Shown here: positions 7,800 to 16,081 of the stretch, piece by piece
How the letters are laid out: the number at the start of each line of letters is the position of its first letter
Position numbering within the stretch: the first letter of the stretch is position 1
Source: Bacteroides fragilis NCTC 9343
Lineage (GTDB): Bacteria > Bacteroidota > Bacteroidia > Bacteroidales > Bacteroidaceae
NCBI RefSeq assembly: GCF_000025985.1
Contig: NC_003228.3
Span: 4,154,001 to 4,218,000 of the forward strand
Length of the DNA: 64,000 nt
Reading direction: 5' to 3'
Translations under genes and position numbers: made by a program
The notes under the pieces: model-generated
What the model saw: the letters and a program-made list of their open reading frames with translations, nothing else
What the model was told of the DNA's origin: nothing
Database searches by the model: none

Positions 7800-8660
7800 A
7801 TTTATCGGCAAGAAGCCCTTTTCCGACAAGATCCGTTCCGTCTCTTCCCATAGCTGTGCCCTTCGGTCAGGACGGGTATATTTTTCCGGTAGAAGACGAC
7901 AATGATTATTCAAATTAAACGTTGCCGTCCGTCCCTCCACTTCCGCATCGAGCAATAATCCGATTGCAGTAGCTGCTCCCTGGAGGGGAGTACGTATAAA
8001 AGGACGGAAAAAAATGTCTGTCAGCGGATCGAACCACTGGTCCATCCGTATGATATTGGTAGACACAATGCCCGGATCGGCCGCATTGACAGTAATCCCG
8101 CGTGCCCGAAGACGTTCAGCCAGTTCAATGGTAAAAAGCAACAAAGCAAGCTTGGTATTGCTATAGATAGGAATACGCCAGAAACTTCCCTTTCTCCCCC
8201 AAAGAAAAAAATCCGGGAAATCCAGTTTACCGATTGCATAGGTACAAGACACCATATTGACAATGCGGGTTCCCTCTCCCATCAAGGGAAGCAAAAGACG
8301 CGTCAAAAGATAAGGACCTACATAATTTACACTGACCGTCCGCTCTAAACCATCTTCCGTAATGTGCAATCCGGTTTCCATGGTCCCGGCGTTATTCATC
8401 AACAAAGCGACAGGAGTCTTTTGCCGTAACATCCGGTCGGCAAAAGCCCTCACCGAAGCCAGTGAAGCAAGGTCGATCTGCCATACCTCTATCTTTTCAT
8501 TTCCCGTTTCTTTCACCAACTCCCGGCATTTGGTTTCAGCTTTTGACGATGAATAGCAGGCCATAATTACATCATACCCCGCACAAGCCACGGCACGGGT
8601 AATCTCCGTTCCCATCCCGCCGTCGGCACCGGTAATAACAGCAAGTTTACGTTCCATCAT
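7788..8660 (-). CDS. Short-chain dehydrogenase/reductase, candidate 3-beta-hydroxysteroid dehydrogenase
   Basis: This 290-residue Rossmann oxidoreductase has the classical SDR features: nucleotide-binding TGADGGMG (10-17), NNAG (89-92), catalytic Ser138 in NMVSCTYA and YxxxK at Tyr166-Lys170 (IYSNTK). It resembles the retinol-dehydrogenase/protochlorophyllide-reductase-like branch in having an insertion between Ser and Tyr. Its start overlaps the stop of the flavoprotein gene by 4 bases, so the two are translationally coupled and it is the third gene of the operon. Known context: clusters of a 5-alpha-reductase, an OYE-type 5-beta-reductase and an SDR 3-beta-HSDH in gut Bacteroidetes convert 3-oxo bile acids to iso- and isoallo- forms. 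The exact substrate here is an inference from that gene content. Confidence 0.85.
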   Translation of the reverse strand: MMERKLAVITGADGGMGTEITRAVACAGYDVIMACYSSSKAETKCRELVKETGNEKIEVWQIDLASLASVRAFADRMLRQKTPVALLMNNAGTMETGLHITEDGLERTVSVNYVGPYLLTRLLLPLMGEGTRIVNMVSCTYAIGKLDFPDFFLWGRKGSFWRIPIYSNTKLALLLFTIELAERLRARGITVNAADPGIVSTNIIRMDQWFDPLTDIFFRPFIRTPLQGAATAIGLLLDAEVEGRTATFNLNNHCRLLPEKYTRPDRRAQLWEETERILSEKGFLPINDKR

Positions 8661-9889
8661 TTATTCTCCAACTGTTCTATTTCTTTTTTCAGGCAAAGAG
8701 GAAGTTCTTCTGTCAGATGCTGATGGCAAGCCATTTCGATCGTGTACATCCTCCCAATGCAATAATTACTATGACCGCAATTACAGCGTGCTTTCTCTTC
8801 CCGACGCATCCGATTGACAAACCCCGGTTCGTTGAGTAAAGCACGTGCCATCTGCACGGCTTCGAACCCTTCGTTCAGCACTTCATCTATTTTCTCACGG
8901 GAAACAAGTCCGCCGACATAGATCAAAGGAATTTTAATTTCCGAACGAAACTTCAGAGCATCTTCCAGAAAATAGGCTTCTTTGAAAGGAACAGTCGGTA
9001 TCATCATCCTCCCCGCCAATTTGACGCCGAACTTCAACCACCAACAATCCATATAATGTGTCAGGGTCTTGATAGGCATGGCCCCACGCATGACGTACAT
9101 AGGGGCTTTACTGACAAATCCTCCGCTCAAAACCAACGCATGAGCCCCCAAAGATTCGAGTCGCCTGGCTACCTCGAGCGTCTCTTCTATTTCCATTCCG
9201 CCCCGAAAGCCATCACGCATATTCATCTTCACAAATACTGCCAGATCCTTACCGGCCGCCTTCATCACCTCGTTCATCACCATCGTCATGAAACGCATCC
9301 TATTCTCCAACGATCCTCCGTATTCATCTTTCCGGTGATTGGTATAAGGCGACAGAAACTGACTGATCAGATAGCCGTGTCCCGTATGTACCTCGACGGC
9401 ATCAAAACCGGCTTCGCGAGCCAGGCAGACAGCACGCCCGTAAGCTTTTGCCATCTCCGGCAACTCTTCGCGTTTCATCCCCCGCACCCAAGTAGGCGAA
9501 TAAATATTGAAACCTGACGAAGCAGAAATTGGGGTAACTCCGCAAATACTCTTATGAGACATATTGCCGCAATGCCCTATCTGTATGCTGGCGGCGGCAC
9601 CTTCGGCATGAATAGCGGCAGTCACTTCACGCAAACCGGGAATAATTTCCGGACGGAGCCACAATTGCCGTGGAAACGACAGTCCGCTGCGTGTTACCGA
9701 AGCATAGGCAATGGTAGTCATTCCCACGCCTCCGGCGGCCACAGAACGATGGTAATCGAGTAACATGGGGGAAGGAGCATTTCCCGGGCACATGCCTTCA
9801 AAAGCCGCCGAACGGATGGTACGGTTACGCAAAGTGAGCGGTCCGATGGTAACCGGCGTGAAAAGCTTAGAAGCAGAATGTGTGTTCAT
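8657..9889 (-). CDS. NADH:flavin oxidoreductase (Old Yellow Enzyme family), candidate steroid 5-beta-reductase
   Basis: This 410-residue FMN-binding TIM-barrel protein reduces activated C=C bonds. It starts KLFTPVTIGPLTLRNR, the OYE N-terminal signature. It shows QIGHCG, AREAGFDAVEVHTGHGYL and YGGSLENRMRF in the expected order. It ends shortly after an unusual Cys-rich stretch (CNCGHSNYCIG, then ACHQH), which might bind an Fe-S cluster. It lacks the FAD/NAD domains that follow the barrel in BaiCD-type 2-enoate reductases. The ATG at 9887-9889 is chosen because the 60-residue upstream extension shows no family similarity and overlaps the preceding gene. It lies between a 5-alpha-reductase-like gene and an SDR; the bile-acid or steroid substrate is inferred from that trio. 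Confidence 0.88.
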   Translation of the reverse strand: MNTHSASKLFTPVTIGPLTLRNRTIRSAAFEGMCPGNAPSPMLLDYHRSVAAGGVGMTTIAYASVTRSGLSFPRQLWLRPEIIPGLREVTAAIHAEGAAASIQIGHCGNMSHKSICGVTPISASSGFNIYSPTWVRGMKREELPEMAKAYGRAVCLAREAGFDAVEVHTGHGYLISQFLSPYTNHRKDEYGGSLENRMRFMTMVMNEVMKAAGKDLAVFVKMNMRDGFRGGMEIEETLEVARRLESLGAHALVLSGGFVSKAPMYVMRGAMPIKTLTHYMDCWWLKFGVKLAGRMMIPTVPFKEAYFLEDALKFRSEIKIPLIYVGGLVSREKIDEVLNEGFEAVQMARALLNEPGFVNRMRREEKARCNCGHSNYCIGRMYTIEMACHQHLTEELPLCLKKEIEQLENK

Positions 9890-9903
9890 AAGTACTGTGT
9901 ATT

Positions 9904-10665
9904 TTAATATAAGAAAGGAAAAATTCGTTTCTTCAATCCGACCTGCGTCCCAAACTCTTCCCGATAGCGATGCCAGATAGCATCTGCTCTCGGAACAAGA
10001 TTGGCAACAGTCCACCAGGCGAAAATACATCCGGACAAAGACCAAGTGAGAATAGCCCAGCCTACCCACTCTACAATTTCACCCAAATAATTGGCAGAGG
10101 TCACATATCGATACATGCCTCTTTGAGGAAGGTAATGACGGGTATCTCCGGGAGCACGCAGATGACGGATGACTGAATCCGAATGCCAGTTGATCCCCAT
10201 TCCGGCAAAAAATAAAAGGGTTCCTATCCAAAAGCAAGGAGTCAGCAACCATCCGGGTGTATAATAGTCCGAGGGAGCAAGATAGAATATCCATTCTCCC
10301 TGCATCAGTCCGTTGAGAATATTAAAGATCACTCCCATCAAAAGAATGAGTACCGGCATCTTGCTCTTTCCTTTCATCAGGAAAGGAAAAACAAAAGCCC
10401 TTTGGAAGTAATGTAGTTGGAAAAAAAGAAAGAAAGTGAGTTCGACAGGTAAAAAACGTCGGTCGGAATGCCACCACAACCATCCCATAACCAGAAAGAC
10501 AGGAGCTTCCATCAGAATCCAGGCTATCTTATTATTCACCGAGATTCCCCAGGAACGGCTGCGAAACATGCCATATCCCGCCCTGACAAAATAAAGGGCT
10601 ATGAATACGACCAAAGCCACCAGGCCCATTACTAAAAGAAGCAGATTAAAGCTTTCTATACTCAT
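9904..10665 (-). CDS. Steroid 5-alpha-reductase-like membrane protein (DUF1295 family)
   Basis: This 253-residue polytopic membrane protein has about six hydrophobic segments. Its C-terminal half carries the steroid 5-alpha-reductase signature: RGMYRYVTSANYLGEIVEWVGWA (described here as two parts, RGMYRYVTSANY and LGEIVEWVGWA), then NLVPRADAIWHRYREEFG and the final Lys-Arg-x-x-PFLY. These residues bind NADPH and substrate in the family. The start at 10663-10665 is preferred over 10689, because a good -7 box occupies 10687-10694. It is the first gene of a three-gene operon with the flavoprotein 14 bases downstream. Delta-4 reduction of 3-oxo bile acids or steroid hormones is the best guess from homology and context, not shown by the sequence. 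Confidence 0.87.
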   Translation of the reverse strand: MSIESFNLLLLVMGLVALVVFIALYFVRAGYGMFRSRSWGISVNNKIAWILMEAPVFLVMGWLWWHSDRRFLPVELTFFLFFQLHYFQRAFVFPFLMKGKSKMPVLILLMGVIFNILNGLMQGEWIFYLAPSDYYTPGWLLTPCFWIGTLLFFAGMGINWHSDSVIRHLRAPGDTRHYLPQRGMYRYVTSANYLGEIVEWVGWAILTWSLSGCIFAWWTVANLVPRADAIWHRYREEFGTQVGLKKRIFPFLY

Positions 10666-10686
10666 ATCCAAGATTTTATACAAGGA

Positions 10687-10718
10687 CAAAGTTAAAAGAA
10701 AAACTTTAAAGGGACAAA
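10687..10718 (-). promoter_or_regulatory. Promoter of the 5-alpha-reductase/OYE/SDR operon
   Basis: On the minus strand TTTG (10715-10718) is followed after 20 bp by TAACTTTG (10687-10694), an excellent match to the Bacteroides -33/-7 pair. The transcript would begin near 10680, giving a leader of about 15 bases before the ATG at 10665. Confidence 0.7.
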
Positions 10719-10764
10719 TAGTTTACGAAAATAAAGCAAGCGTATCACAAAAGTCTGTTCTACC

Positions 10765-10834
10765 ACAGATTGGCAGACGGTACAAACATAGAACTGACAG
10801 CTAATCAATGCCGGTACCGGTCTGTGCAATCTGT
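10765..10834 (-). terminator. Imperfect long inverted repeat after gltA
   Basis: ACAGATTG (10765-10772) pairs with CAATCTGT (10827-10834). Inside it CAGAC and GGTAC (10774-10783) can pair with GTACC and GTCTG (10814-10824). The element lies about 37-106 bases downstream of the gltA stop and before the next promoter, so it probably ends the TCA operon. No T-run follows, so it may act as an RNA 3' end structure. Confidence 0.5.
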
Positions 10835-10870
10835 AAATCTGCGGTGAACTTCTGACTTCAAGCTTCTCTT

Positions 10871-12214
10871 TTACCGTTTCTTTAACGGTACATATTGTTC
10901 TTCTTCCAACACATTTTTATAAGCCGGACGAATGATACGTTTACCTTCAAAATTCAACTCTTCGTTGCGATGGGCACACCAACCCACGATACGCGCCATG
11001 GCAAACAAGGGGGTATAGATTTCCTGCGGCAGGCCAATCATCTCATAAACAAAACCGGAATAAAAATCAACGTTGCTGGATACTGTTTTCCCATTATTCT
11101 TAATCTTACCGAAAGTAGCGATAGCACGTTCTTCCAAAAGTTCAAGAAAAGCAAACTCCCGTTCACGACCTTTCTCGTGTGCCAAGTCACGTGCGAGTTC
11201 CTTCAGCAACACAGCTCGCGGATCGGAAATGGTATATACGGCATGCCCGATGCCATATATCAATCCGGTCTTATTGTAAACCTCCTTATTCAACATACGG
11301 GTAAAGTAAGTATCGATTTCGTCTACATTGGTCCAGTCCTGAATATTTTCCTGTAAATGATGGAACATATCGGCTACCTGAATATTGGCTCCTCCGTGAA
11401 GCGGGCCTTTCAGCGACCCGATGCCTGCGGCAATGGCCGAGTATGTATCTGTACCGGTAGACGAAGTTACCCGGACAGTAAACGTAGAGTTGTTACCTCC
11501 TCCGTGCTCTGCCTGAAGCACCAACAAAAGGTCGAGTGTACGCGCATCCAGCTCGGTATAATCGCGTTTCAGCATATAGAGAAAGTTTTCGGCAATCGAC
11601 AGATTCTCCTGCGGATGACGAATGTGTAACGAACGCCCGAAGGTGGCATGACGCAACATGTTAAAAGCATAAGCAATAATGGTCGGGAATTTCGAGATCA
11701 GATCGATGCTCTGACGCATCAGGTTGTCACGTGAAGTATCATCCGGATTAGGATCGAAACGATACATCTCGAGTACGCTGCGCGCTAGAATATTCATAAT
11801 ATTGTTTCCTTCAAGTTCAATGATATTCATCTTGGTCTTCTGCTCCAAAGGCATATTATCATTGATCAGCTCGCGAAACGAAGCCAGTTCTTCCTTATCG
11901 GGCAAACTGCCGGATAACAGCAGGTAGGCCACCTCTTCAAATCCGAAACGTTTTTCTTTTAAAATGGCGTGGGCTAAATCTTCCAGGTCATATCCACGGT
12001 AAAATAACTTTCCCGGGATCGGCTTCAGACCACCTCCGGGGATTCGTTCGTATCCTACGACATTACCAATCTTAGTCAATCCGACCAATACACCTGTACC
12101 GTCTTCATTGCGAAGCCCCCGTTTAACGTCAAATTTTGGAAACAATTCGTTATCAATCCGGGTACAATCCTTCATTGCCTCGGAGAGTTTATAAATCAAA
12201 TATTCTTTTTTCAT
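10871..12214 (-). CDS. gltA: Citrate synthase
   Basis: This 447-residue enzyme condenses oxaloacetate and acetyl-CoA. Catalytic residues are visible: His273 in GPLHGGAN, His324 in YGIGHAVY and Asp383 in NVDFYSGF, along with His237 in AEHGGGNNST. It belongs to the longer bacterial type with an extra N-terminal region (first about 60 residues) found in Bacteroidetes. It starts 12 bases downstream of the icd stop, so it is the last gene of acnA-icd-gltA. In these anaerobes the three enzymes form the oxidative branch that makes 2-oxoglutarate for glutamate synthesis (known physiology). Confidence 0.96.
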   Translation of the reverse strand: MKKEYLIYKLSEAMKDCTRIDNELFPKFDVKRGLRNEDGTGVLVGLTKIGNVVGYERIPGGGLKPIPGKLFYRGYDLEDLAHAILKEKRFGFEEVAYLLLSGSLPDKEELASFRELINDNMPLEQKTKMNIIELEGNNIMNILARSVLEMYRFDPNPDDTSRDNLMRQSIDLISKFPTIIAYAFNMLRHATFGRSLHIRHPQENLSIAENFLYMLKRDYTELDARTLDLLLVLQAEHGGGNNSTFTVRVTSSTGTDTYSAIAAGIGSLKGPLHGGANIQVADMFHHLQENIQDWTNVDEIDTYFTRMLNKEVYNKTGLIYGIGHAVYTISDPRAVLLKELARDLAHEKGREREFAFLELLEERAIATFGKIKNNGKTVSSNVDFYSGFVYEMIGLPQEIYTPLFAMARIVGWCAHRNEELNFEGKRIIRPAYKNVLEEEQYVPLKKR

Positions 12215-12226
12215 GTCCTGAAGGTA

Positions 12227-13417
12227 TTAATTTTTAATTCGGTTAATGATTTCCCGGGTAAATTCCGAAGTAGAGAGCGGCTGGCCTTTGTGCATGAAAC
12301 GTGCCAGGTCATTAGTGGCTTTCCCCTCGGCAAAACTGGCTTCAAGCGCCTCGACGATAAGATCGGCGGGTTCTTGCCAGCCTATATATTCAAGCATCAT
12401 AACGGCCGAAAGTATCAGTGAACAGGGATTCACCACATTCTTTCCGGCAATATTGGGGGCTGTCCCATGAGTGGCCTCAAAGATGGCGTGTCCGGAATCA
12501 TAATTGATATTGGCTCCCGGTGCAATACCAATGCCACCTACCATCGCAGCCAGTTGGTCGGAAATATAGTCTCCGTTCAGATTCAGAGTGGCAATGACCG
12601 AATATTCTTCAGGAATCAAAAGAGTGTTCTGCAAAAAGGCATCGGCTATACAGTCTTTGATCACCAGTTTACCTGAGGCAAGAGCATCTGCAAACTCCCG
12701 CTCAGCCAATTCGTACCCCCACTTCTTAAAACCTCCTTCTGTGAATTTCATGATATTACCTTTGTGCACCAAGGTGACCGAGGGCAATTCATGCTGCAAC
12801 GCATAACGGCAGGCAGCGCGTACCAGACGCTCCGTCCCCTCACGCGAAACCGGTTTCACACCAAAAGAAGAGGTTTCGGGGAAACGTACTTTACTGACTC
12901 CCATCTCTTCGTGCAAGAACCGGTAGAACTTCTTAGCTTCCGGAGTGCCTGCTTCCCATTCGATACCGGCATAGATATCTTCCGTGTTCTCACGAAAGAT
13001 GTACATTTTCACCTTTTCGGGCTCTTTGACCGGAGACACCACTCCGCGGAACCAACGTACCGGACGCAGGCAGACATATAAATCGAGTGTCTGGCGCAAA
13101 GCCACGTTTAACGAACGTATTCCTCCTCCTACCGGAGTAGTCAACGGTCCTTTGATGCCTATCAGATACTCCTTGAAAACCTCCATCGTTTCGTCCGGCA
13201 ACCACGAACCGGTAGCCCGGAAAGCACGTTCACCGGCCAGTACTTCTTTCCATTCGATGCGCCGGACACCACCATACGACATGTCTACCGCCGCATCTAC
13301 TATCGCCTGCATGGCCGGAGTTATTTCCGCTCCTACTCCATCACCCGTTATAAAAGGTATTGTCGGTACATCCGGCACTGACAATACTCCATTTTGCTGT
13401 TTGGTAATTTTACTCAT
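12227..13417 (-). CDS. icd: Isocitrate dehydrogenase
   Basis: This 396-residue enzyme oxidises isocitrate to 2-oxoglutarate. The substrate loop [23 protein letters not shown] (in parts: [12 protein letters not shown] near 98-109 and DLYVCLRPV) holds Ser102 and three Arg residues. The dehydrogenase signature [17 protein letters not shown] (near 300) and APGANI follow, and [11 protein letters not shown] is near the nucleotide site. This matches the E. coli-type Icd; NADP use is likely but not certain by eye. It lies between acnA (162 bases upstream, across a repeat island with no terminator) and gltA (12 bases downstream). Confidence 0.95.
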   Translation of the reverse strand: MSKITKQQNGVLSVPDVPTIPFITGDGVGAEITPAMQAIVDAAVDMSYGGVRRIEWKEVLAGERAFRATGSWLPDETMEVFKEYLIGIKGPLTTPVGGGIRSLNVALRQTLDLYVCLRPVRWFRGVVSPVKEPEKVKMYIFRENTEDIYAGIEWEAGTPEAKKFYRFLHEEMGVSKVRFPETSSFGVKPVSREGTERLVRAACRYALQHELPSVTLVHKGNIMKFTEGGFKKWGYELAEREFADALASGKLVIKDCIADAFLQNTLLIPEEYSVIATLNLNGDYISDQLAAMVGGIGIAPGANINYDSGHAIFEATHGTAPNIAGKNVVNPCSLILSAVMMLEYIGWQEPADLIVEALEASFAEGKATNDLARFMHKGQPLSTSEFTREIINRIKN

Positions 13418-13459
13418 CTATTTATCTTTTTATATACTCCTCCAATCGTGTTCCGAAGT

Positions 13460-13549
13460 AAAGGTTCGTTGGTTTAGAACCAACACTCCTTACCTTTTAA
13501 ACTAAAGGCCCGTTGGTTTTAAACCTAAGTCCTATTGATTTTCAAACCT
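13460..13549 (+). repeat. Word-repeat island between acnA and icd
   Basis: Related copies AAAGGTTCGTTGGTTTAGAACC (13460-13481 in two parts, AAAGGTTC and GTTGGTTTAGAACC), AAAGGCCCGTTGGTTTTAAACC (from 13504) and TATTGATTTTCAAACC (from 13533) lie in tandem. The first contains a 7-bp hairpin, GTTGGTT/AACCAAC (13468-13484). The last gives way to a GC-rich segment, AAAGCGGGCCGC. Confidence 0.6.
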
Positions 13550-13579
13550 AAAAGCGGGCCGCTGAAAGCCTCCTGAAGG

Positions 13580-15823
13580 CTATTTTGCATTCAAAGCAGA
13601 ACCGGCACGGAACCAGCTGATCTGTTGTTCATTGTAAGTATGTTGTACAGCGAACCGTTCTTCCGTACCATCTTCGTGGTGCAATATCACCTCCAGATTG
13701 CGTCCGGGTGAAAACTCTTTCAATCCGACTACCGAGATCAAATCGTGCTCACGAATCCGGTCATAATCGGCCTTGTCTGCAAATGTAACAGCCAGCATAC
13801 CTTGCTTTTTCAGATTAGTCTCATGGATACGGGCAAAACTCTTAGCCAGGATCACCTTTACATGAAGGAAACGCGGTTCCATAGCGGCATGCTCACGACT
13901 GGAACCTTCACCGTAATTTTCTTCGGCCACAACGATGGAAGAGATACCGTCCGCCTTATACTGTTTAGCCGTACCCGAAACAGTTTCATAGGTATTGGTC
14001 AAACGATTCCATACCTTATTCGTTTCGCCATTGAAAGCATTCACCGCTCCCATCAGCATATTATCAGATATATTCTCCAGATGCCCCCGGAACCGAAGCC
14101 AGGGACCCGCCATCGAAATATGGTCTGTCGTACACTTACCCTGTGCTTTGATAAGCAACGGCATATTGAGAAAATCATTGCCATCCCACGCGGGGAAAGG
14201 AGTCAACAACTGCAACCGTTGAGAATCGGGAGCCACTCTGATCTCGTTTTTCTCACCGCCGGGAGCCTGATATCCCTGATTACCAGCTACAAATCCGGCT
14301 GATGGAAGTTCGTCACCTTGAGGTTCACTGAGTTTCACCTTTTCACCGTCATGATTCACCAAACGGTCTTTCAGCGGATTGAAACAAAGGTCTCCGGCAA
14401 TAGTCAATGCCAAAACAATTTCAGGAGAAGCCACAAAAGCAAAAGTATTCGGATTACCGTCGGCACGTTTGGCAAAATTACGGTTAAAGGAAGTCACTAT
14501 CGAGTTTTTACGGGTCGGATCGTCCGTATGGCGTTTCCACTGTCCGATACAGGGACCACAGGCATTAGCCATAATCGTAGCTCCCATCTTTTCGAACACA
14601 TCCATCATGCCGTCACGCTCGGCCGTAGCACGAATCTGTTCGGATCCCGGATTCACAATCAGCGGTGCCGCCACTCCCAGATTCTTTTCATTCACCTGCC
14701 TGGCAACAGAAGCGGCACGGCTGATATCCTGATAAGAAGAGTTGGTACAAGATCCTATCAACCCCACTTCCATCTTCCGGGGATAACCGTTTGTTACCAC
14801 TTTCTCTGCAAACTCTGAAATAGGAGTAGCAGCGTCCGGAGTAAACGGACCATTAATATAAGGTTCCAGTTCGGAAAGGTTTATCTCAATAACCCGGTCA
14901 TAAAAATCGTCCGGTCGTGCCATCACTTCGTCATCTGCACGCAAGTCGGCAGCTACACTGTCAGCCATCGCAGCTACTTCTTCACGTCCGGTTGCTTTCA
15001 GATAAACAGCCATCCGTTCATCATACGGGAATAGTGAAGTGGTTGCCCCCACTTCGGCACCCATATTGCAGATGGTGGCCTTTCCTGTAGCCGATAGCGA
15101 AGCTGTACCCGGGCCAAAATATTCGATAATGGCATTCGTCCCACCCTTCACGGTCAAGATGCCCGCCAGTTTCAGTATCACGTCTTTCGGAGCTGTCCAT
15201 CCGTTCAACTCTCCTGTCAAACGGACTCCAATCAGTTTTGGCATCTTAAGTTCCCACTCCATACCTGTCATTACATCCACAGCATCGGCTCCGCCTACAC
15301 CGATAGCTACCATTCCGAGACCTCCTGCATTGGGAGTATGTGAGTCTGTACCGACCATCATCCCACCCGGAAAAGCATAATTTTCAAGTACTACCTGGTG
15401 AATGATACCCGCTCCCGGTTTCCAGAAACCGATGCCATAACGGGAAGAGACATCACGCAGAAAATCGTACACCTCCCGATTGGTTTGTGTAGCAGTTTCA
15501 ATATCACGTTCAGCCCCCCGATAAGCTTGTATCAGGTGGTCGCAATGAACCGTGGAAGGTACTGCCACCGCTTCTTTACCCGCATTCATAAATTGCAACA
15601 GAGCCATCTGAGCAGTAGCATCCTGCATAGCAACGCGGTCCGGGCGAAAGTTGACATAGTCTTCACCCCTTTCATAATTTTTTAAATCCGCCACATTATA
15701 CAAATGTGTATACAAAATCTTTTCAGCCAACGTCAAAGGACGTTTCAAGGCTGCACGAACATGCTCCATCTTCCCTTTATAGGAAGCATAGAAGCTCTTC
15801 AACATATTCAAATCATATACCAT
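13580..15823 (-). CDS. acnA: Aconitate hydratase (mitochondrial-type)
   Basis: This 747-residue [4Fe-4S] enzyme interconverts citrate and isocitrate. The cluster cysteines are Cys359 (IGSCTNSS), Cys422 and Cys425 (ACGPCIGQW). [14 protein letters not shown] (158-170) and the C-terminal swivel [17 protein letters not shown] with [16 protein letters not shown] are typical. Length and order match mitochondrial-type aconitase rather than the roughly 890-residue AcnA/IRP type. The ATG at 15821-15823 is chosen, giving [12 protein letters not shown]; a frame 22 codons longer has no family similarity. It is the first gene of the acnA-icd-gltA set. Confidence 0.95.
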   Translation of the reverse strand: MVYDLNMLKSFYASYKGKMEHVRAALKRPLTLAEKILYTHLYNVADLKNYERGEDYVNFRPDRVAMQDATAQMALLQFMNAGKEAVAVPSTVHCDHLIQAYRGAERDIETATQTNREVYDFLRDVSSRYGIGFWKPGAGIIHQVVLENYAFPGGMMVGTDSHTPNAGGLGMVAIGVGGADAVDVMTGMEWELKMPKLIGVRLTGELNGWTAPKDVILKLAGILTVKGGTNAIIEYFGPGTASLSATGKATICNMGAEVGATTSLFPYDERMAVYLKATGREEVAAMADSVAADLRADDEVMARPDDFYDRVIEINLSELEPYINGPFTPDAATPISEFAEKVVTNGYPRKMEVGLIGSCTNSSYQDISRAASVARQVNEKNLGVAAPLIVNPGSEQIRATAERDGMMDVFEKMGATIMANACGPCIGQWKRHTDDPTRKNSIVTSFNRNFAKRADGNPNTFAFVASPEIVLALTIAGDLCFNPLKDRLVNHDGEKVKLSEPQGDELPSAGFVAGNQGYQAPGGEKNEIRVAPDSQRLQLLTPFPAWDGNDFLNMPLLIKAQGKCTTDHISMAGPWLRFRGHLENISDNMLMGAVNAFNGETNKVWNRLTNTYETVSGTAKQYKADGISSIVVAEENYGEGSSREHAAMEPRFLHVKVILAKSFARIHETNLKKQGMLAVTFADKADYDRIREHDLISVVGLKEFSPGRNLEVILHHEDGTEERFAVQHTYNEQQISWFRAGSALNAK

Positions 15824-15925
15824 AACAATTTCGGTTTTATCTGTTCTTCTATTTATTATAACCAATAATATGAAAGAAAGGTTTAACAAATTGAAATGTT
15901 TATTCCAACCCGGAAACAGAATTGT

Positions 15926-15933
15926 TATCTTTG
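15926..15933 (+). promoter_or_regulatory. Putative -7 box upstream of the helicase gene
   Basis: TATCTTTG matches TAnnTTTG exactly; transcription from it would give a leader of about 140 bases containing the GCTACAA repeats. No clear -33 partner is visible. Confidence 0.45.
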
Positions 15934-15950
15934 CGGGAAATTTTGTGAGA

Positions 15951-15994
15951 AGCTATAAGTATAGCTGCTACAAATCAGATGCTACAAGCTACAA
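15951..15994 (+). repeat. Word-repeat island in the helicase 5' leader
   Basis: A palindrome AGCTATA-AG-TATAGCT (15951-15966) is followed by three copies of GCTACAA (15967, 15981, 15988). Confidence 0.65.
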
Positions 15995-16081
15995 GTGACT
16001 GTGACAGGTTCTGCATAATTTTCGTAATTTGTAGTCATTCCATAACTATAGTTCTTAGCATATAACTTACAGCCAATCAAG

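Noticed and set aside
9890..10069. 60-codon N-terminal extension of the flavoprotein
   Set aside because: It overlaps the preceding gene for most of its length and has no OYE similarity.
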